From positions 310,001 to 374,000 of the forward strand of contig RSEE01000012.1 in NCBI GenBank assembly GCA_003971905.1: a stretch of DNA of 64,000 bases, written 5' to 3'. Shown here piece after piece: positions 1 through 10,604 of the stretch. The translations under genes were made by a program, and so were the position numbers. The notes under the pieces are model-generated. The model saw nothing but the letters and a program-made list of their open reading frames with translations, ran no database searches and had not been told where the DNA came from. Position 1 is the first letter of the stretch; each line of letters starts with the position of its first letter. Origin of the DNA: Moniliella sp. 'wahieum'. Its lineage: Eukaryota; Basidiomycota; Moniliellomycetes; Moniliellales; Moniliellaceae.

Positions 1-893
1 ATGATGCAAGAGGCCGCATGTGATGCAGTGATGGATGATCGATGAGCCGCCGGCCCAGCCACTGTTTCGTCTCGGTTGGTCTTGGGTGCGGCCTCCGCAG
101 GGAGAGGCAGTGTGGACTCATTGGTAAGCTCCGCTGCAATTTCGGTCGGCCTACGTGTTTGAGCTTAGCGGTTGCTGCATGCGAGGTTAGGTTACCGGTT
201 ACAAGGCTCTGACGTTTATCGATTATCGGTTAACGTTTGAGCCGCTCAGCTGCTGAGCCTTTGAGCGTTAAGTTTAACCGGCGGGTTCATATTTTTTCAG
301 CTGAAAAAAACGGACACAGGACGTCCTGCACTTACTTTGCGGTCCACATCCTCCCCGCCACCACCACACCGCCATCGCCACCGCCACCGCCATCAGATCA
401 TGTTATTCCTGTCCTACCCCATTGGAAGAAGTGAGACGTTGAGACCGACCCGGCCTGGAACAGCACCGCCGAGCTTTGCTTGCCTCGCTGCTCGCACGGA
501 GCAGCTGCACTCACAGAATTCATAGAATTCAATGCATTTTTCACCGAAGTTTGAGCACCGTGGAAAAAAACCCTTCGTGTCTCATTTATCTCATTGGAGA
601 GATAGATCCAGTTCATCGTTCACAGCTCGCTCACATGCCTCAACCACGCTCATTTGTATCCCTCTAATCGCGCTGCATTCAAGGCCCCCGACTTTCTGGC
701 GACTACAAGGAAAACTGTACTCCATCATCTGCATCATTGACATCAACATCATGATGGCAGCCACGAGGCAGGCGTCATGATGCATGAAACAAGGTATGCA
801 GAAAAAAACAGGCCGTGCATTTTTTTCGCAAAAAATGGTGGTACACCCGATAACCCCCACAACCCAGTTCTACAAGCAAAAGTGGCTAGTGGC
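1..893. other. Left flank without a recognised gene
   Basis: No reading frame here looks like a conserved protein. The stretch holds a TTATCGATTATCGGTTAACG block near 215-235 and several A-runs of 6-7 bases (near 305, 565, 803, 826). It includes the 3' flank of the MetAP2 gene that ends at 894. Confidence 0.5.
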
Positions 894-2226
894 TTAATAG
901 TCGTCACCCCGCGAAACGACCTCTTTGCCCGTTGGACGGAGCAGAATGGTGTGCTCAAACTGAGCCGTCATGGAGCCCGGAATGTCGGCAAGGGGGGGGT
1001 AGTCCTGCACGATCCCGTGCTCGACAAGGTGACGCAGGCCAAGCAAGTAGTTCTTCTCCCCTGTCCGCTCCAAGTAGCGGCGGCACCAAGGCAACGTGCC
1101 AAAGTTGTTGTCGATGGTACGAAGAAGGTTCTTGGCGCTTTGCAAGCGCAATGTCTTACCAACATTGGCGGGAAGATCGAACTTCTTGGCATAGTGGCTC
1201 GTCTCGCCTTGATGAATCACCAAACCCCGGCCGGTCGATCCAAATGTCTCAATAGCAAAGTACTCGCCTTCATCCATCTTGACATCATTGCCGGGCTGAG
1301 CAACAATCGGGACCGACTTGCCGCCGTGAATCTGGTAGGGACGAATATTGTGCCCCTGGAGGTTACGGATGCACTTGACTTGCTGCAGTTTGCCGTCTAC
1401 CTCGTACTCATACGACTCCATCACCTCCTGAATGGCAGCACCGATCTCACCCAGACGCGCATCAATGCCGGCCTCCTGGATACCTTTGTTGGTAGCTGCC
1501 CGCACAGCGTCCAGCAGCGGCTGGTGCGTGTCGTCAAAGGCCAGGGTGAATGCACTGTCCACGATACGGCCCTCGACTTGAACACCAAAGTCAATTTTGA
1601 TCACGTCCTTCTCACCAATCACATGCTTGTCGCCCGTGTTAGGAGAAAAGTGGGCGGCAATCTCGTTGAGATTCAACCCGGTGGGGAACCCAATTCCGGC
1701 CTCGAACCCATTCTCCTCCACCAGCGCCCGCGTTCCATCTTCAATCAAGTTGGCCGCATCAGTGAGGCTCATTCCAGGCTTAATAGTACGCTGAGCATAT
1801 TGGCGCACTTGGCGATGAACCTCGGCCGCACGACGGATCAAGTTGTAGTTGCCCTGCGGCTCCTCCTGAATCAAGCGTTCCCGCTCTTGCAGCTCCGCAA
1901 GCGGAACCCGAGCCCGGTTCTCATCCAAAAACTTGCTCTCGTCGTACGGCTGGATCTCTCCCACGGGGTACGAGTTCTTGGCAAACATCTTCGACACGGG
2001 CACAGTTGGGGCGAGGTCTGCTCCTTGACGAGCTTCTTGGCCTTCTTGCGCGCCGCCCCACTCTTGTTCTTCTTCTTCTTGTGTTCGCCCTCGTCATCGC
2101 GGGGCTCACCCTCATGCTCCTCCGAACCGATGTTCACATTCTTGATGCCGGCAGCAGCCTGGTCAACCTGGTCAACAGGCGCAGCTGCAGGCTCCGTAAG
2201 CGGGGCACTTGCGTCGGTGGTGGCCA
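894..2226 (-). CDS. MAP2: Methionine aminopeptidase 2
   Basis: Cobalt/manganese metalloprotease that removes the initiator Met from nascent cytosolic proteins. The N-terminus (about 2226-2015) is the usual polylysine/acidic ribosome-binding region (a KKKKNK stretch), followed by the pita-bread catalytic domain. Metal ligands are visible: the two Asp of [17 protein letters not shown], the His of [12 protein letters not shown], the Glu of [10 protein letters not shown] and the Glu of [11 protein letters not shown]; the protein ends [10 protein letters not shown]. Length about 440 residues is normal. The start at 2226 gives MATTDASAP; an ATG at 2248 is also in frame. The basic N-terminus and the catalytic domain lie in different frames, joined at a G-run on the + strand (2008-2011); one extra base there restores the family-like [14 protein letters not shown] infer a sequencing gap rather than a dead gene. 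It shares a short divergent promoter with CIA2. Confidence 0.93.
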
Positions 2227-2431
2227 TTCTAGGAAGCTGCGCACACAATGGTGGGACTCCGTCAAGTGATCTTACCGCTGGCTTGGCAAGTGCTAATAAA
2301 TTTGAATTCCGCTCGCCTGTTCCGCCTGCAATTTAAAACGGACTCGTTGCTGGGCTGGATTGGCAGTGGCAAACAGCAAGCGGGTGACGGAGAACACGTT
2401 GGGTAGCACCCATCATCGCCTAACTTCTGCC
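2227..2431. promoter_or_regulatory. Divergent promoter of MAP2 and CIA2
   Basis: Only 205 bp separate the two start codons, so both promoters must lie here or overlap the genes. An AATAAATTTGAATT A/T-rich stretch sits near 2294-2308. No specific factor site is claimed. Confidence 0.6.
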
Positions 2432-3252
2432 ATGGCCGCCAAGGACAACGCCAACCCCATCATCCATGCTCTGACCAGCCAGAGCATCCGCGCAGGCGAC
2501 ATTGGGTCTGGTTACGGCGATGCGGATGAGTGGTGGCACGAGCCAACGGAAGGAGCCGATTCTCTGCTGGGAGAGCGGGATGGGTTTTCGTTGCTTAACA
2601 ACGCTTGGGCGCGCGCTGCCGGGGAATCGTCAGACATGACATCGGATTCGGGATCTGGATCTGGATCTGGATTAGTTCCAGGATCTTCGTTCTCGTCCAG
2701 CAGTTCCGCGACGCTTGATGAGATTGATCAACAGGAAGTGTTTGGTGTGTACTCCTCTTCCTCCCTAACAGAGGAACGAAATACTGATCCGCTCCCAGAT
2801 TTGGTCCGGTCCATCTCGGACCCTGAGCATCCCTTGACACTCGAACAGCTGGCTGTGGTCCAGCCGGATCACATTACACTCACCCAACCTTCTCCTGAGG
2901 ACGAGTTGCACCCTACCCCACGGTCTTGCTCGAGTTCACCCCCACCATCCCGCATTGCAGCATGTCAACGCTGATTGGCCTGTCGCTGGGGTGGCTGATG
3001 CGCAGTCTTCCCCCCAGTTACAAGATTGACATTCGCGTTCGGCCAGGCACGCATCAGAGTGAGCAATCCGTCAACAAGCAGCTCAACGATAAGGAGCGAG
3101 TCGCCGCTGCGTTGGAGAACCAGCACCTTCTCGAGGTCATTCTCCAGGCTCTGAGTACGGCACACAGGAGGGGTGCAGGTGGTGACCCCGCTACGGATGC
3201 GGCGATAGAGAAGGTGGATGCACTGGCGAAGGAACTTGGCATTCTTGTTTGA
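2432..3252 (+). CDS. CIA2: Cytosolic Fe-S assembly targeting factor CIA2 (MIP18/FAM96 family)
   Basis: Member of the CIA targeting complex (with CIA1 and MMS19) that hands 4Fe-4S clusters to cytosolic and nuclear apoproteins. It begins [14 protein letters not shown], carries a Ser/Gly-rich insert (a GSGSGSG tract near 2650-2670), then the hallmark [14 protein letters not shown], the reactive-Cys motif TPTIPHCSM (about 2937-2963), [13 protein letters not shown] and [17 protein letters not shown]. An in-frame 54-bp intron (2745-2798: GTGTGT donor, CTAAC branch, CAG acceptor) interrupts it; removal joins EVF to [12 protein letters not shown] as in the family. The two halves are in different frames at the C-run 2916-2919; one more C gives [17 protein letters not shown]. 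The C-terminal tail [28 protein letters not shown] is longer than usual. Confidence 0.92.
2745..2798 (+). other. Intron in CIA2
   Basis: GTGTGT donor, CTAAC branch site at about 2764 and CAG acceptor, 54 bp. Because it is a multiple of three without stops, a naive ORF reads through it. It shows the intron grammar used across the window. Confidence 0.85.
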
Positions 3253-4942
3253 TGCGCTGACGGGTGCCACCCGTTGTGCGCTATGGATGTTCTGGCACCA
3301 TCGTCGTCCTCTGGTTGGCAAGTGAGGGCGCCGTATAGACCGTGATATCTCCGAGACAGATGATGGAAACTGGAAAAGTGGGCTGGAAGTATGGCTGCAA
3401 TACTTTTACTGGCTTGCCCAGCATATGGCCAGCCATCTCCCTGTACGCGGAAAATGCATGCTGGGCCTCCATACCACATGCGGGCACAGGCATGGCATAA
3501 GATTCATGTTGCACCATGACGAGAGCTGCAGGCACCTTTTGAAGGCATTTCATCTGCCGCAGTTCACACTCACCAAACTAAGAGGTGCATATTGCCTCCG
3601 GAATGCTCGTATCGGAAACAATCGGAAACAAACATAGAGCGAGTGGACGCAGATGAATGTCGCGCAGGTGAGAAACATAACCAGCATCTGCGAAGAGCTT
3701 CTTCATCTAATTAGTTCATAGGTCACCCTTTCCAAATAAACATCCATCCTTTTGACCTTCTGGGTGGTATATGGCACCTGCCATTGCCACTGGGGATCGA
3801 TACTCCAGATGTTGCGTTGTGTGGTCCGTAATACTTCTTATTCTCACAGTCTGTCAGATCAAGGAATCGATTGGTCGCTGCGTTCTAGACATGTTCTAGA
3901 CATGTGGGTGAACTTCTCGGAGTGGCCGCCTTTCGGAAGAGCGTCCCTGTGGCCTTCTTTTCGTCCCCGAGTCTATTCTCAATGTGCAGTCCACCTTCCT
4001 TCAATAATCTATGAAACGCTTCTGAATCCATTACCTCGTACTTCCCGTAAGCTTTTGGCGCCACCCCCCTCCCCCTCTCCATGTTTTTCATCTTCATTGA
4101 GAACGGCAATGCCACTGAAGAATGCAGAGCGAGGCTACACTGTTCTTGGATTGGCCATGGGCGCAGGCCAGTGGATGTACCCCAATGCTGGCATCGGTAC
4201 ACGTTTTTGCGCTTGCAAAACGAGAGAAGAAGAAATCGGAGGCTAATCTGCAGTTACCATGGTGGTCAACAGGCTGACGGCACTTTTGGCATCAACAGCA
4301 GGCCTATGCGAAAGGCCTATGAGAGAGCCATGTATATTCATAGTAGTAAACGCTGAAAATGCACAGTTGTGTGTTTTCTACCACGCTGTCTCCATCGACG
4401 AGTGCGCCCCAATGCGGTAAGTCCGGTGAGTTCCTTTTGGGTATACTCCATGAATAGTTCATGCTGACCCCCTACTCTTACCCTTATCCACCCTCTACTG
4501 CTTGTGCTGCGTCATGAACTTGCTCCTAACCACTACTAAACAGTATATGAGGATGAATAAGGTGAAGCTTGAAGACGTGTACGACCAACATATATCGATG
4601 ATGCGCGCATGGCGCACACACATGAAGCCCGGCATGAAAAGCGCACCCAACGGACAATGTGCCCCCCGCCGGCCAGTGGCAGCCACGGCCTCCCACGACT
4701 CCATCCGCATTGGTTACGATCGAGCTGGATGTCGGATGGAGGTCGGGACGGCCATGCGACGTGGTCCAGAGATAGTGCTTCAAGGTAGCTGTTGTGCTCT
4801 TCCAGTTTGGCTCAAGCTTCATCGACTGGTCGGTGATGGCCACCGATCTGTACTCAGTATATGTATAAGTCGTCGGCATGGCCCTGGAAATACGTGAGGG
4901 CGCAGTGGTCCTGTGTGCCGCATTAACGTGTGGCTGATCGAT
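3253..4942. other. Stretch with unassigned ORF fragments
   Basis: About 1.7 kb between CIA2 and Lunapark with no gene I can name. On the minus strand 3281-3553 reads a 90-residue frame with PVKVLQPYFQPTFPVSIICL, and 3885-4202 contains KAYGKYEVMDSEAFHRLLK. On the plus strand 4108 starts MPLKNAERGYTVLGLAM, resembling a small membrane protein, followed by a possible donor (GTACAC) and acceptor (CTGCAG). Splice-like signals occur on the plus strand also near 4420 (GTAAGT) and 4525-4543 (CCTAAC, then AAACAG). One or two small, frame-broken genes may be present, but strand and structure are unresolved. Confidence 0.3.
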
Positions 4943-5225
4943 AAACGTTAAACGTTAAACGTTACGAGGAGACCACCGGGCCTATACGGCCCGGTCAGCT
5001 GTGTCGCCACCTTAGCCACCGTTCCCCATCGCCACCGTTCTACCGGCCACCGTTCCACCGGCCACCGTCCCACGCTGGAACCCTTCACGCTGCAAAGACG
5101 AGATAATATCACCGATACGCGCTGACATGGGTGGCTGGAAACGTGGCACGGGGCATGCTGTGTAAAAAGTGCACAGGGGCGTTTGGATGAACCTTAAATA
5201 CATGGAGAAACGTTAAACGTTAAAA
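4943..5225. repeat. Segment bounded by AAACGTT repeats, with internal GCCACCG tandem
   Basis: TAAACGTTAAACGTTAAACG at 4942-4961 and AAACGTTAAACGTTAAAA at 5208-5225 bracket about 240 bp. Inside are a CCGGGCCTATACGGCCCGG palindrome (about 4977-4995) and a tandem of CCACCGTTC-type units (about 5012-5072). No ORF of interest. It could be a small non-coding repeat unit or just two motif clusters. Confidence 0.5.
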
Positions 5226-5342
5226 TCACAATTAACACAGTTTGGGGCCTGTGGCGCAGCAGCTCCTCGACTTGCTCCGTCCCACCACTACCTTTCCACG
5301 GCCCGCGCTTCTTGCCGATACTGCGTGGGTCCCATTCTCACC

Positions 5343-6983
5343 ATGTCATCGTCACTGTGGTATTACATTTGCCTTGGAGATACCTGCGGAGGATGCTGGG
5401 CGTATTGGCAACGTCGGATGGCGACTATGAGCAGGTGCTCCAGTCGCTGACGGAAAAGATCGAGCAGGTGAAGGGCCGCCTGGCCCAGGTCCGCCAGCGC
5501 GAACGTCGTGCCCGCGTCACCATCCTTTCTCCGCCATGTCGGCATGGCTCATGTATACGACTGTTGTCGCCGGTTAGGTCGTCTCGATACGGGCGACCTT
5601 GGCGAGGCTGCCTTGTGGCCTTTTTTCTCGTCCTTGGACAAGGGGTTGCGGTGGGAAACTCAGCCATACTGGCTCCCCACTTTGTTAGTGCCTCTGTGTT
5701 GCATGTTCACGGAGGCCTGTTCAGTGGTGGTACAGTCGTGTACATTCTGCGGAAGAGAAAACCTTGCTGCTTTAATCGAAAGCGAAGGGGCAAGATCGAC
5801 GAGATTAAGCGGGTGACCAAATTGACCACCTGCGTATGCTTTTGGACCGGTATGACGATACGCCCTCCTACGACCGGTCTCGGTCCCAAACCCAACTCGA
5901 ACCTTCCCGGAACGACCCGCCCCCTTGGACGCTCTGGATCTCCTTCGCAGCTCAATGCAACATGGGGGACAAAGAACATGCTTGCGGTGGGTGCTGCACC
6001 CACCTGGAAGAGCAATTCGCCGGCCCCTCCCTCTCTTTGGCGCCCTTTCAGCACCCGCACCTCATCAATGAGGCATTTCGCTCAGGGCGCTCCGTCTCGA
6101 TGCCACTGAGTACTAGCGGCCCGACCAGTGCCCCCGCGCTGCGACGGTTGCTCCTGAGCTGGATGGGGGCCAAGGTATGAAGGGCCGGTCAAGTCAGGAT
6201 ATGTTTCCAGCACCCCATATTCCTCAATCGCATCCACCCTCCCACACCAGCAGACCATGGGGCCTCCCCCCCTCCCCGGAAACACTCATGGACAAATTGG
6301 CCGATGCTATCTTAGGCCCCGATCCATTCCTGCGGACTTCCGGACCTGAGCAGCGTTATGCCCTGATCTGTCGGTCATGCTATCGGCACAATGGGCTGGT
6401 TTGGAGGAAGACTGGGATGAGATCCGTATGTATTCGTCACCCTTTCGTACCGCAACTGATTGATACCATGCAGAGTACATTTGCCCTCATTGTGGCACTC
6501 AAACACTAACCGTCCCTCGACAGTGCCTGTGACGTGGCCATCGATGCCCTTGACACACACGAAATCGCACCGGAAGCTGTCGCCTCTTCTACTGTCAAAT
6601 CAGTTCCAATGGGACAGACTGACAAGGACGAGGGAGGGGACGTTCCCAAACATAAATTGCCCGACTCCCCCACTAACCGTGTGCAAACCTCCAGCTCTGA
6701 CCAAGAATGTGCGGACGTCTCCAATACCGATCCTGACCCCTCCATTGTCCCGATTGGCACTTCGTCGTCCTTGAAGGAGCATTCATCTGAGATCCAGCGT
6801 CGCGCCTCGGCCTCTGTACCGAGGGAAGGAGAGGAGATGGAATCCCGCCCCCGGCCATCACCATCTGAGTATCATCAAGTCGAGGGTAGAACAAGAGTTT
6901 TCCCTTCTACCCCTTCTCCCGACCAACTTCCCATTCACGTTTCTGTCCGCATTTCAAGCTCGTGTTCGCTCCTTCATGTTTAG
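5343..6983 (+). CDS. LNP1: Lunapark-like ER junction protein
   Basis: Lunapark stabilises three-way junctions of the ER network. The N-terminal coiled coil reads GDYEQVLQSLTEKIEQVKGRL (from about 5426); hydrophobic segments follow (FSAMSAWLMYTTVVAG in one frame near 5528), then DQIDHLRMLLDRYDDTPS (about 5815), a Pro/Ser linker, and the diagnostic zinc ribbon: MDKLADAILGPDP, RYALICRSCYRHNGLV (CxxC, about 6355-6405) and YICPHCG (CxxC, about 6478-6496) after an intron of about 45 bp (6427-6471). An acidic, Ser-rich frame continues to 6983 and is probably the disordered tail. The gene is split over at least four frames, one at the T-run 5526-5528. It could be a pseudogene, but other conserved genes here show similar breaks. 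Start uncertain: ATG at 5343 has a good context (CACCATGT), 5393 is an alternative. Confidence 0.75.
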
Positions 6984-7623
6984 CCAGTTTTACCTTTCAC
7001 TTACCTGCGACCACATACCCCCTGGAATCTGGCATGAGGTTAAAACTACTACCCCCCTCTTGCATTCATTATTTTCTGTTCACGTTGGGACCTGTGCCCG
7101 GCATATAAGTATTCTCTGCCAACGACTGCGAAGGGGGGAAAATTTTCCGGACCAATGTAGAGCTGGAAGCTCACACATATGGGCCGAGCTCGGCCGAGTT
7201 CACGTCTCGCTCTGTGTCGTATGGCACCCGCCCACAATAGCGATTGTTGACCACGATCGAAACAGCGCGGATCTGCAGACAAGTAGCGAGTGTCGAGAGG
7301 ATCGATGATGTAGGTCCGACCAGACTGATGAGGGGATCTCTCGAGCCGGCCTCTTTCCTTGTCCGAGTTGGACACAACTACGACACGGTCACGGCGTCAT
7401 GATACGCTTCCTTCATCCTACTATAACCCCTGCTGGCTCAGGGCCAGTGGGTTGAGCGCCTTAGGCTCAAATGATATGCTCATTGTACAACGTTTGCTAC
7501 CGCACCCATTACATGAGCGTTCGGTGGTCACAAGTCCTCGCTCATAACTCGCCAGTCACTGTTCTAGGATCTTCTTGAATGGGCTCAAGATCTCCGGGTA
7601 TGAATCCATTACCCCTCATAGCT
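6984..7623. other. Intergenic, no gene seen
   Basis: 640 bp between the convergent Lunapark and HD-hydrolase genes. It contains a GGGGGAAAATTTTCCGG inverted repeat (about 7134-7150). No conserved ORF; presumably holds both 3' ends. Confidence 0.5.
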
Positions 7624-8781
7624 TCACCACAGACCAGTATGCGAGTACAGCGTTCCTTGTTCGGCCACCATCCACTCGAGATCAATCTCAGTAAGGAAGG
7701 AACTCATCTGCCAACCCAGTGAAAAGAGGTGAGCTACAACATGCAACAATAATACAGTGCAGTAAGTAGAAATCACATACCACTTGCTGCCGGCGTTCAG
7801 CCTCCTTGCGAGCCGTTTGAGTCCAGAGATTGTCACCGCGAATATGACCAGCCTGATAAGACAGAGTGAGCACTAATGAAGTCGGCTGGAGCTCTGAGAG
7901 AGGGAACATACTTGGAATAAAAGTGAGCAATGGCCGAGGAGCTGTAGCCCTCGCTTTGTTCGAGCGGGGGTGCTGAAGTACTCTCGGCATTCCTGGGGGG
8001 AACATGCAATGGGTTGTTTTTGACGGCAGCAAACGCAGCACAACGCATGATACCTACATAGTAGTCTAGGTCAGCCCGGGGCCTGATGCTCAGGCCTGAA
8101 CGCCCCAATTCAGCGCACTGACAAAGCCAAGACAACGTACCAAACTGCCAATAGCGTCCAGTCGATCAGCATCGCTAACAAGATGGTACTCCACACAAGA
8201 CTGTTCCCACTCCCATGCAGCTTGGTCCATAGCCGACAAGGGCTCTCCGCGTTGCTCCGCCTGTTGCCGTGCTGCCCTCCGAGCTTGGTCTTTACTCCAA
8301 CTCACATTTTCCACGATTCGGCAATGGTCTTGATGCGGTCCGCGCCCAGCACCGCTTCATGGCTCTTCAAAAAAGGCCCAATCACCTTCTCGGCCGTGAT
8401 GGGTCCGGAGGTGGCAGCAGGAGGTAGGTACTTGCGGTCAACCATGTCGTGGAAGAGAGCGGCGAGCTCGACGACAAGCGGGTCGGTTTTCGCTTAAGAT
8501 CGGCATCCTGGGTTAGGGACAGGGCCATGAGACGAACGCGATGCACATGGTTAAATCGTGGGAAGGGTCATGGCTGCGGAATGCCGCTTGACCAGCTCCT
8601 GCCGCCTCGACTGCAATCGCCGGTCATCCTCGGCGAAGTCGGACGCGCTCGGGGATGAGGGTGCAGGTGCATCGACTGCCGCACTTTCTGCAGCAGCTAG
8701 CGCAGAGGGTGCCGTAGCAGAAGGATCGGCGGCAGTAGCAAGCGACAAGGACGCCATCGCAGCTGCGTTGGGGTCGGCCAT
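7624..8781 (-). CDS. HD-domain metal-dependent phosphohydrolase
   Basis: Predicted HD-superfamily phosphohydrolase of the YpgQ/YedJ type; substrate unknown, probably a nucleotide. It starts MADPNAAAMASLSLATAADP at 8781. The metal-binding pattern is recognisable in order: SHDFNHVHRVRLMALSL (first His), ELAALFHDMVDRKYL (HD pair, in a shifted frame), a helix DRIKTIAESWKMVSWSK, and VSDADRLDAIG (final Asp). Then HFYSK, an intron (GTATGT donor, about 7910, acceptor TTATCAG), a helix WTQTARKEAERRQQ, a second intron, and DEFLTEIDLEWMVAEQG to the stop at 7624. At least three frame changes occur. The N-terminal Ala/Ser-rich 50 residues could be disordered or a weak mitochondrial presequence. Confidence 0.82.
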
Positions 8782-9385
8782 GGCGGTGGACGTGACGCGA
8801 GATGGCGGGCAGAGGGGGAAAACAGTGGGACCAAGGTTAGGTTAGCTACAACTTGGAATGAGTTAGAATGTGTGGTGCATTTAAACACGGGGCACAGAGG
8901 CAGTGTGGCAGTCGCAGGGCCTCGCGGCCCGCGCGACAGCTTCCACGTCTTCAACCTTCAACCTTCAACTTCAAGCTTCACGCTTTAAGTTTCAACCATA
9001 GCCCAGGCCGCAGAGGAGTCGGCACACTCGCCGGGCCGCTCGCTCCAACCTCTACGCCCACCACCCACCCTCCATTTCATCCTTCCATCATCTGATCATC
9101 TGATCATCTCATCATGGCCCACAACCACCCTACTGAACCAGCACTAACTTCTGACGGGCGGGGATACGGGGTTCGTGTCTTCCGCCGCCTCGCACTCTGC
9201 TGTGAGAATTGGCGCGTGCCACTCCCAGCGCGAAGACGTGTCAAAAATAAGTATATGCCGCATGGCTCCCCGCCTCCCACCTTCATTTTATACATGGAAA
9301 GTGTTCTTGTTTGATTGACAGTGGCAACAACTTCGAACGGCTCAAAGATGATAGCTTTAGTATGCAATAGCCAAGAATCAGTTGA
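8782..9385. other. Intergenic with CTTCAA and GATCATCT repeats
   Basis: Upstream region of the HD hydrolase. It holds a CTTCAACCTTCAACCTTCAA series (8947-8996, including AAGCTT) and TGATCATCTGATCATCTCAT (9092-9111). No gene recognised. Confidence 0.5.
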
Positions 9386-10604
9386 CTACGCCGCGATGGG
9401 TGTGGACGACTTGTGAGACCAGATGTTGATTTCCTCATCACCACGAGAAACCTTGGTGCTCTCCGTGCGCCCATCGTTGCGATCTTGCGAGCCAGTTTGA
9501 CCAAACCGAGAGACCTGAGAGCCTGCCATTCACCTGCCGTAGGGGCCTTAGCCCCTTCCCAGAACCCGTGAGGGTAGTGACTTTGATAATGCTTTGGGCA
9601 ACAACCGAACCAGCCACAGGTTCCATTACCACGTCGTTCTCGGGAAGGAAAAGTAAAAAACGCCCAGGCGTTCGTACATGGCTTGGTCCGCAGGCGGGGC
9701 CACGACACGGTGGATCGTTTGCTTGAGGAAGCCACCACTTAGAAAATGCATCGTATCGCCCAGGTTGATCACCAGAGCATTGTCGATGTGCCGGGCCATA
9801 CGCCACTGATTGTCGGGCATCAACACCTCAAGGGAGGTGATAGGCTGGGAAAAAAGGATGGAGATGCTGTTAAAATCGGCATGACCCGCCAAACGAACGT
9901 TGTTCAGCGCCTGGTCATCCTCCTTGGGTGGGGCACGGTAAGAAGCGTAACGGAACAGTTCACTTCCCTTAGATGTCAATGCATCTTTGTGCAGGTTCCA
10001 GAGGGTGTCGACGGGCAGCTTTAGTGCTAAGGAGAGCAAGTTGAAAATCTTGCGTGCAATGACAGAGTGCACATAACGAGCAAAGCGGTCCATCTCGGGC
10101 CATAGCGATTGGAGTTCAGGTGGGAGAGTTCGACCCTGTTGTTCAAATGTGCGACTCACTAGATTCAATTGTCGGATCTGGTCTCCCACACCTGCAATCT
10201 TCCAATGACCAGGCCGCTTGTATCCTTCAAACGAACCTGTGCGGACGATATCGCCTGCGTATGCCTCCTGTTGGGCGTCCGACACGCCATGGAATGCAAA
10301 TTGGCCAATGGAGAACTGACGCTTGACGTCCTCGGGTGACAGGCCGTGGTTGGTAGCGTAGATAAATCCGTCGGTGTTGAATGCATGCCCAACTTGCTCA
10401 ACGAGCTGGGGAGGAATCTGGTCCAACTCATCCCCTTCGATTAGCGCCAAATCAGCCACAAAAAAATGAGCCCAATCAAAGTCTGGGAGGGAAGACACGG
10501 TTAGCAGGATACAACGAAGGTGCAAAGTGGAACCTACCCGTCTTGCCGGACGGCTTGGGAGGCACCCACTCCGGGATGTCGGGCTTGACAGTAGTAGGAG
10601 TCAT
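9386..10604 (-). CDS. 2-oxoglutarate/Fe(II) dioxygenase, isopenicillin-N-synthase-like
   Basis: Soluble non-heme iron oxygenase; substrate not predictable. Exon 1 encodes MTPTTVKPDIPEWVPPKPSG and is joined by a 55-bp intron (10483-10537, GTAGGT donor, GCTAACC branch, CCCAG acceptor) to DFDWAHFFVADLALIEG. The DIOX_N domain has TDGFIYATNHGLS; the catalytic jelly roll has HADFNSISILF (HxD iron ligands) and QTIHRVVAPP (distal His), with the 2OG-binding Arg expected in that region. The first continuous frame stops at 9626, but family-like sequence continues in other frames (PENDVVMEPVAG, YPHGFWEGAKAPTAGEWQ, and EEINIWSHKSSTPIAA ending at 9386). The first break is at a G-run, 9642-9644. Total length about 385 residues is normal. 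Confidence 0.9.
10483..10537 (-). other. Intron in the 2OG oxygenase gene
   Basis: GTAGGT donor, GCTAACC branch, CCCAG acceptor, 55 bp. Splicing forms the Asp codon of KTDFDWAHFF. Confidence 0.85.

Noticed and set aside
777-2336. 519-codon + strand ORF
   Set aside because: It lies antisense to MetAP2, whose catalytic motifs are clear on the minus strand; the + frame has no motif and is a GC-driven shadow.
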